From NCBI GenBank assembly GCA_902546975.1, contig CACCLU010000001.1, positions 248,001-312,000 of the forward strand: a stretch of 64,000 nt of DNA. Direction: 5' to 3'. A program made the translations under genes and the position numbers. The DNA comes from an uncultured Alphaproteobacteria bacterium. GTDB taxonomy: Bacteria > Pseudomonadota > Alphaproteobacteria > HIMB59. The notes beneath the pieces are model-generated. The model had not been told where the DNA came from. It saw nothing but the letters and a program-made list of their open reading frames with translations, and searched no databases. Position 1 is the stretch's first letter, and every line of letters starts with the position of its first letter. Shown piece after piece: positions 61,301-64,000 of the stretch.

Positions 61301-64000
61301 AAGTACCAGTGACCGAAGTTCCGCTACTATTATAAGAACTTCCAGAGGTAATCGCAGAGTCTGAACCTCCGCTTTTTCTAATTAAAGTGACAGTTATTGC
61401 GTCACTATCAGCATCGCTGTCACTATGCGAGCTGGAACTTGTATTCATAACATCACCGGAATGTTCACCTGTTGCATTAAAAGTAGTACCTGAGTCATTG
61501 GTCTCATTAGCATTAGCTCCGTTAGCTACTGTTAAAGTGCCGTCTTCTACGATGACACCGACGTCATTTTGAGCCACAGGCGCGTTGTTGGAAGATCCAT
61601 CATCACCTAAAAGTGTAATGACAAGGTTTGCTGTCGTGCTTGCCGTACCATCTGAAACTGTGTAAGTAAATGTATCGGTGAGAGTCTCTCCTGCGTCGAA
61701 GCCGGCTATATCCGATTGAGCCACATATTTATATGAACCATCAGCACCGATTGTTAATGTACCATATGCGCCAGTTACAGCAGTTCCGCTACTATTATAA
61801 GAACTACCGGAAGAGACAGTTGAATTGGAACCGCCATCTTTTTTAATGTGAGTAATTGTTAAGGTATCACTGGTATCAGGATCATTGTCGGTGTGCGAGC
61901 TTGAACTTGTATCAATAACATCACCTGAATGTTCGCCAGTCGCATCAAAACTTCCAGACACGTTAGCGTTTGCGCTATTGGCAACAGTTAAGGTATCGCC
62001 TTCCATGATTACACCCACGTCGTTTTGTGCTGTAGGGTTATCGTTTGCGCCTAAAATAGTAATTGTAATGGTAGCCGTTGTGGTTTCCGTTCCATCGCTC
62101 AAAGTATATACAAAGACATCTGTTACACTCTCACCGTCTGCAACTCCATCAGCGGCATCTGCCGTGGCAGCATAAGTATATGAACCATCGGCACCGATCG
62201 TTAGTGTACCGTAAGTACCCGTGACCGAAGTGCCGTTACTATTGTAAGAACTGCTGGAAGCAACTGATGAATTAGAGCCACCATTCTTTTTAATTTGTGT
62301 GATGGAAAGGGAAGCAGAAGCATCTGCATCACTATCTGTATGAGAACTAGAACTTGTATCGATAACATCACCAGAGTGCTCGCCGGTAGCATTAAAGGTG
62401 CTGCCAGAATCATTGGTTTCATTGGCATTATCCCCATTGGCTACTGTTAAAGTACCATCTTCTACGATGACACCGACGTCATTTTGAGCTACTGGCGTAT
62501 CATTGACACCGAAAACTATTATTTGAATCAAAGCTGTATCTGTCAGAGCACCATCTGTAACGGTATAATTAAAAGAGTCAGTTTCTGAGTCGCCAGCATC
62601 TAAAGCTTCAGCTGCCGCTTGGTTTGCAACATATGTATAAGAACCATTGGCGTTTAACGTCAATTGTCCATAAGTGCCCGTCAACGCTTGACCAACAGTA
62701 CCTGCGGTACCTGAACCCTCAGTTGAACCCAATCGAACTGCACTTACGGTTAATGTGTCTCCATCGACATCAGTATCAGTTCCCGTATAAGTTGTATTGA
62801 TTACATCACCCGAGTGTTCACCTGTGTCATCATATCTTTGATTTGCAGTAAAGTATTGATTGTCTCCATCAGCAACAGTTAAGGTAGCATTCTCGTTAAT
62901 AGCACCATAATCATTAGCGGCTACTGGGGCATCATTAGCACCAAGAATAGTGATCGTTAATGTTGCGGTTGTGGTGGCTGTACCATCAGAGAGGGTGTAG
63001 ACAAAAACATCTGTGGCCGTATCTCCAACATCTAATGCGTCAGCCGCATCTTGAGTTGCGGCATAAGTATATGAACCATCGGCACCGATCGTTAGTGTAC
63101 CGTAAGTACCAGTGACCGAAGTTCCGCTACTGTTATAAGAACTTCCAGAAGAAACTGATGAATTGGATCCCCCATCCTTTTTAATTTGTGTGATGGAAAG
63201 GGAAGCAGAAGCATCTGCATCAGAGTCGGTATGGGAAGAAGAACTAGTATCGATCAAATCTCCAGAGTTTTCTCCAGTTGCATCATAGGAGCCCGTTAAT
63301 GTTGCATTTGCACCATTTGCAACAGTCAGGGTTCCGTCTTCCACAATGACTCCCACGTCATTCTGTGCAACAGGATCATCGTTAATGCCTAGAACAGTTA
63401 TAGTAATAGTTCCAATATCTGTCGCGGTGCCGTCACTGACAGTGTAATTAAAAGTATCGGTAACAGAGTCGCCAGCATCTAGAGCGTCCGCTGCTGTTTG
63501 ATTAGCTGCATAGGTATAAGAACCATTAGCATTTAAAGTTAATTGTCCATAAGTGCCGGTTAGCGCTTGGCCTACAGTACCAGCGTCCCCTGAACCCTCA
63601 ACAGAACCTTTTCGAACAGCTGTCACTGTTAAAGTTTCAACATCTATATCCGTATCTTGATGAGTGGTTGAGCTTGTATGAATAACATCTCCAGAATGTT
63701 CTCCTGTGGCGTCGTAAGTACTTGTTACGTTTGCATTATCCCCATCACTGACAGTCAAAGTACTGTCCTCTTCTATCACACCAACGTCATTGCGAGCGAC
63801 AGGCGCATCATTGGCACCAAGAATAGTGATCGTTAATGTTGCGGTTGTGGTGGCTGTACCATCAGAAAGGGTGTAGACAAAAACATCAGTAGCTGTTTCA
63901 CCTGTATCAAGAGGGTCAGCAGCGGCTTGGTCTGCAACATAGGTATAAGAACCGTCGGCTCCAATTGTTAAAGTACCATAAGTTCCAGTTACCTGTGTAC
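55320..64000 (-). CDS. Giant VCBS/cadherin-like repeat surface protein, 5' end outside window
   Basis: The frame is open from the window end (64000) to TAA at 55320, about 2,890 residues. Sixteen VCBS/Big_9-type repeats of about 100 residues are visible, each with NDxPVAxxD, GTYGTLTIGADGSYTY and DVFTYTVTD-like strands. One repeat (nt 58377-58981) holds four propeller-like units. The C-terminal part has an Ig-like/He_PIG domain (LTYSVSGLPAGLSIN, nt about 56190-56450), an about 280-residue unique region with VYSVDVKVIAIDTD, and an acidic Asn/Asp-rich end. No RTX nonapeptides or a type I secretion signal are evident. Likely a surface adhesin or stalk; the GTG at 63779 is internal. G+C is higher than in the neighbours. 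Confidence 0.92.
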   Translation of the reverse strand, partial: TQVTGTYGTLTIGADGSYTYVADQAAADPLDTGETATDVFVYTLSDGTATTTATLTITILGANDAPVARNDVGVIEEDSTLTVSDGDNANVTSTYDATGEHSGDVIHTSSTTHQDTDIDVETLTVTAVRKGSVEGSGDAGTVGQALTGTYGQLTLNANGSYTYAANQTAADALDAGDSVTDTFNYTVSDGTATDIGTITITVLGINDDPVAQNDVGVIVEDGTLTVANGANATLTGSYDATGENSGDLIDTSSSSHTDSDADASASLSITQIKKDGGSNSSVSSGSSYNSSGTSVTGTYGTLTIGADGSYTYAATQDAADALDVGDTATDVFVYTLSDGTATTTATLTITILGANDAPVAANDYGAINENATLTVADGDNQYFTANQRYDDTGEHSGDVINTTYTGTDTDVDGDTLTVSAVRLGSTEGSGTAGTVGQALTGTYGQLTLNANGSYTYVANQAAAEALDAGDSETDSFNYTVTDGALTDTALIQIIVFGVNDTPVAQNDVGVIVEDGTLTVANGDNANETNDSGSTFNATGEHSGDVIDTSSSSHTDSDADASASLSITQIKKNGGSNSSVASSSSYNSNGTSVTGTYGTLTIGADGSYTYAATADAADGVADGESVTDVFVYTLSDGTETTTATITITILGANDNPTAQNDVGVIMEGDTLTVANSANANVSGSFDATGEHSGDVIDTSSSSHTDNDPDTSDTLTITHIKKDGGSNSTVSSGSSYNSSGTAVTGAYGTLTIGADGSYKYVAQSDIAGFDAGETLTDTFTYTVSDGTASTTANLVITLLGDDGSSNNAPVAQNDVGVIVEDGTLTVANGANANETNDSGTTFNATGEHSGDVMNTSSSSHSDSDADSDAITVTLIRKSGGSDSAITSGSSYNSSGTSVTGTYGTLTIGADGSYTYVADQSAADDLDLNDSVTDTFIYTISDGTATDTATLTITVLGINDTPTAVDDTDTVDEDGTVTKTGSQDDVLTDDSDPDDSATLTVTAIQPSGGSSSNVTSGTTYTNGTSVTGTYGTLVIGADGSYTYSADQSAADDLDAGDSVTDVFTYTVTDENGATTTATITITVNGINDTPVAQNDVGVIVEDGTLTVANGDNANESGGSYNATGEHSGDVIDTSSSSHTDSDADDSASLSITQIKKDGGSDSAVSSGSSYNSNGTSVTGTYGTLTIGADGSYTYVADQSAADALDSGDSVTDVFVYTLSDGTATTTANITITVLGINDPPVAVDDTDTVNEDGTVTKTGSQDDVLNDDSDPDDSGTITVTAIQPSGGSSSNVTSGTTYTDGTQSTGTYGTLTIGADGSYTYTADQDAADALDAGDTVTDVFTYTVTDDNGETTTATITITVNGVNDTPVAQNDHGVIVEDGTLTVANGANANVTGTYNVTGEHSGDVIDTSHSSHTDSDADASASLSITQIKKNGGSNSSVSSGSSYNSSGTSVTGTYGTLTIGADGSYTYVADQDAADALNVNSLADDVFVYTLSDGTATTTATLTITVLGANDDPVAVNDTDTVSAGATVTKTGSQDDVLTDDSDPDNSATLTVTAIQPSGGSSSSVTSSSTYASNGTSVVGTYGTLIIGADGSYTYTADQSAADALDAGETADDVFTYTVTDENGATTTATLTITVSGSNDAPVARDDTGTVKEDATLTVSDGDNANAVSAATYVDGFSISNEEFTPQGFRFNNDGTKMFVIGSNGDDVNEYTLSTAFDVSTASFVDSFDISSQEDSPTGLAFNNDGTKMFVAGNAGDDINEYTLSTGFDVSTASFVDSFSVASQDTTPNGLSFNSDGTKMYVVGNQGNDINEYDLTLGFDVSTASFVGALDVSGQDSAPKAVNFNNDGTKVFVLGTANKQVFEYTLDTPFSLINVNDEHSGDVIDTSNTSSQDTDSDGDTLTVTAVRIGNSEGSGTAGTVGSALTGTYGQLTLNANGSYTYVANQSAADDLDAGDVVYDYFNYTISDGTETDIAVITITVIGINDTPVAVDDTDSVAEDGSVTKTGSEDDVLYDDTDADDSHALTVTAIAPSGGSTSTVTGGSTHSSGGTTVTGTYGTLVIGADGSYTYTADQDAADALDNGDTATDVFTYTVSDGTNTTTATITITVTGINDAPVAQNDKGVISEDGTLTVANSANANVTDSYDATGEHSGDVIDTSSSTHTDSDPDDSASLTVTAVRLGSTEDAGSAGTVGQALTGTYGQLTLNANGSYTYVANQDASDPLDVGDIAYDYFNYTVSDGTLSDTAVITICIIGINDTPTAVNDTDSVNEDERITVRGGQDDVLNDDTDTDASSSLTVTNISHTNGNSDTVTSSTTHRDGTTIVGTYGTLTIGADGSYTYIADQDAADSIASGSSETDVFTYTVTDENGATATATLTITVNGSDNEVVAVTDTGAVDAGSTLSKSVEGAGLISNDTDNGADALSVGEATVTEIRTGRENATGTDGTLGSTLVGRYGTLTLNADGTYTYTANTNAAKALEPLETAVDYFTYTLSDGTSTDKAELRITVTGINDPPTSTAPPIIRAMEGQKIRIQSKTFFDDPDPSNTTYGQLTYSVSGLPAGLSINDAGRINGRLPEGTYTFTITATDGGNLSTTQTFTIIVGKRGEKGTPPPPPVIVKPKTLESAIAKGTVVFETPKVDNQAGDLTIRSSLASLVKEYTFNGGMKVIDVAVEDLNIDQSGRPGVNENTILGFAIGDDYRLNVKQYTGTLEDGSELPSWIRVDPATGQTIVQFPESVYSVDVKVIAIDTDNTTREINVTLDKNSVSRDTALKRDLEPFIDRSAALKTEVTVDEKGQIILESNDGSRDDVLNPNDSSNDDNQIEDPNNQSNLDNASVIPEIIEETPAHDNLALDNQNPELEEKVVKFASLQDQIDLEFDEHENYGDKILKVSG
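56450..64000 (-). repeat. Tandem VCBS/cadherin-like repeat array, two alternating classes
   Basis: Class A repeats begin VAQNDVGVIVEDGTLTV and contain EHSGDVIDTSSSSHTD; class B begin VDDTDTVxEDGTVTKTGSQDD. In N-to-C order (high to low coordinates) there are six A repeats, then alternating B-A-B-A-B-A-B-A-B, then a variant. Some blocks are near-identical at DNA level (62941-63011 versus 63817-63887, one mismatch), showing recent exchange. Confidence 0.85.
58377..58981 (-). repeat. Four propeller-like repeats inserted in one VCBS unit
   Basis: Four units of about 51 residues, each with FNNDGTKMFV, G-D-DxNEYTLST and FDVSTASFVDSF-like strands. They split a class A repeat between its DGDNAN and EHSGDVIDTS segments. 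Similar motifs occur in marine phage and bacterial surface proteins (recollection, not searched). Confidence 0.8.

Noticed and set aside
55549-63000. Open frames on the plus strand and in other frames opposite the giant gene
   Set aside because: They are Val/Ser/Pro-rich or Met/Leu-rich shadows of the repeat peptides, lack ribosome sites and follow the repeat period.
63779-63779. GTG at 63779 as the start of the giant protein
   Set aside because: The same frame stays open to the window end and encodes another repeat, so this GTG is internal.
56450-64000. Regular repeats resembling a CRISPR array
   Set aside because: Units are about 300 bases, stay in one open frame and encode conserved beta-strand peptides, so they are protein repeats.
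55320-64000. RTX toxin or adhesin with nonapeptide calcium repeats
   Set aside because: No GGxGxDxxx nonapeptide tandem is seen in the visible C-terminal part; the acidic loops belong to VCBS-type repeats.
1-64000. Insertion sequences or transposase remnants
   Set aside because: No transposase-like protein or pair of long terminal inverted repeats was seen.

Overview
The window is a gene-dense, strongly AT-rich stretch of a bacterial chromosome. Most of it looks like a streamlined marine alphaproteobacterium of SAR11-like type (Pelagibacterales or the AEGEAN-169/HIMB59 kind; inferred from gene content, not proven). Evidence is the GcrA cell-cycle regulator, a FYDLN-type TIGR02300 protein, CarD next to FdxA and an SUV3-like helicase, the order ffh-rpsP-rimM-trmD-rplS-leuCDB-asd, a complete ccmABCDEFGH cluster, TRAP and amino-acid ABC transporters, very short intergenic gaps and many 1-8 nt gene overlaps. 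No transposase, integrase, CRISPR array or rRNA was seen.

Layout. 1-7 kb: end of a TRAP permease, then a leftward operon for acetoacetate use (YbgC-like thioesterase, acetoacetyl-CoA synthetase, thiolase, EamA exporter, TRAP binding protein). 7-12.3 kb: small unknowns, a polysaccharide-lyase-like secreted protein, tRNA-Arg(UCG), a secreted EF-hand protein, a tandem PAP2 phosphatase and a GT-C-like membrane protein. 12.3-17 kb: class III aminotransferase preceded by a 41-aa membrane ORF, a quinone oxidoreductase, Hsp20 with a sigma32-like promoter and a ROSE-like leader, Fe superoxide dismutase and a pyridoxal-kinase-like protein. 17-25 kb: a leftward operon from ffh through ribosomal and tRNA/ribosome-maturation genes into leucine and lysine/threonine biosynthesis. 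25-36 kb: dapF-mtaB-ftsY-yciB, pgk, gcrA, tRNA-Arg(CCU), recX, rpmF, TIGR02300, carD, fdxA, terB-like, helicase, and a histone-H1-like protein. 36-41.2 kb: cytochrome c maturation. 41.2-48 kb: amino-acid ABC transporter with an FAD oxidoreductase, two bactofilins, yggT and folD. 48-50 kb: an ABM-like protein, a wHTH protein and a UMF1-type MFS transporter.

50.2-64 kb (window end) is the most unusual part. One leftward block encodes the C-terminal part (about 2,890 residues visible, 5' end outside the window) of a giant VCBS/cadherin-like repeat protein, followed without gaps by three membrane-fusion-like proteins: a short periplasmic adaptor, a GAF-like/HlyD fusion, and a PqqD-like/M50 metalloprotease/HlyD fusion, then an orphan gene with a signal-peptide-like N-terminus. 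The overlaps argue for one operon, and I infer a dedicated export, anchoring or processing device for a giant surface protein. The giant gene is visibly richer in G+C than the rest. Its repeats alternate between two classes and one repeat is interrupted by four propeller-like repeats.

Other points of interest are the Hsp20 thermosensor candidate, a terminator whose U-tract ends at the ccmA start codon, acidic low-complexity tails on ribosomal proteins S16 and L19, and two possible small membrane-protein genes abutting larger genes.
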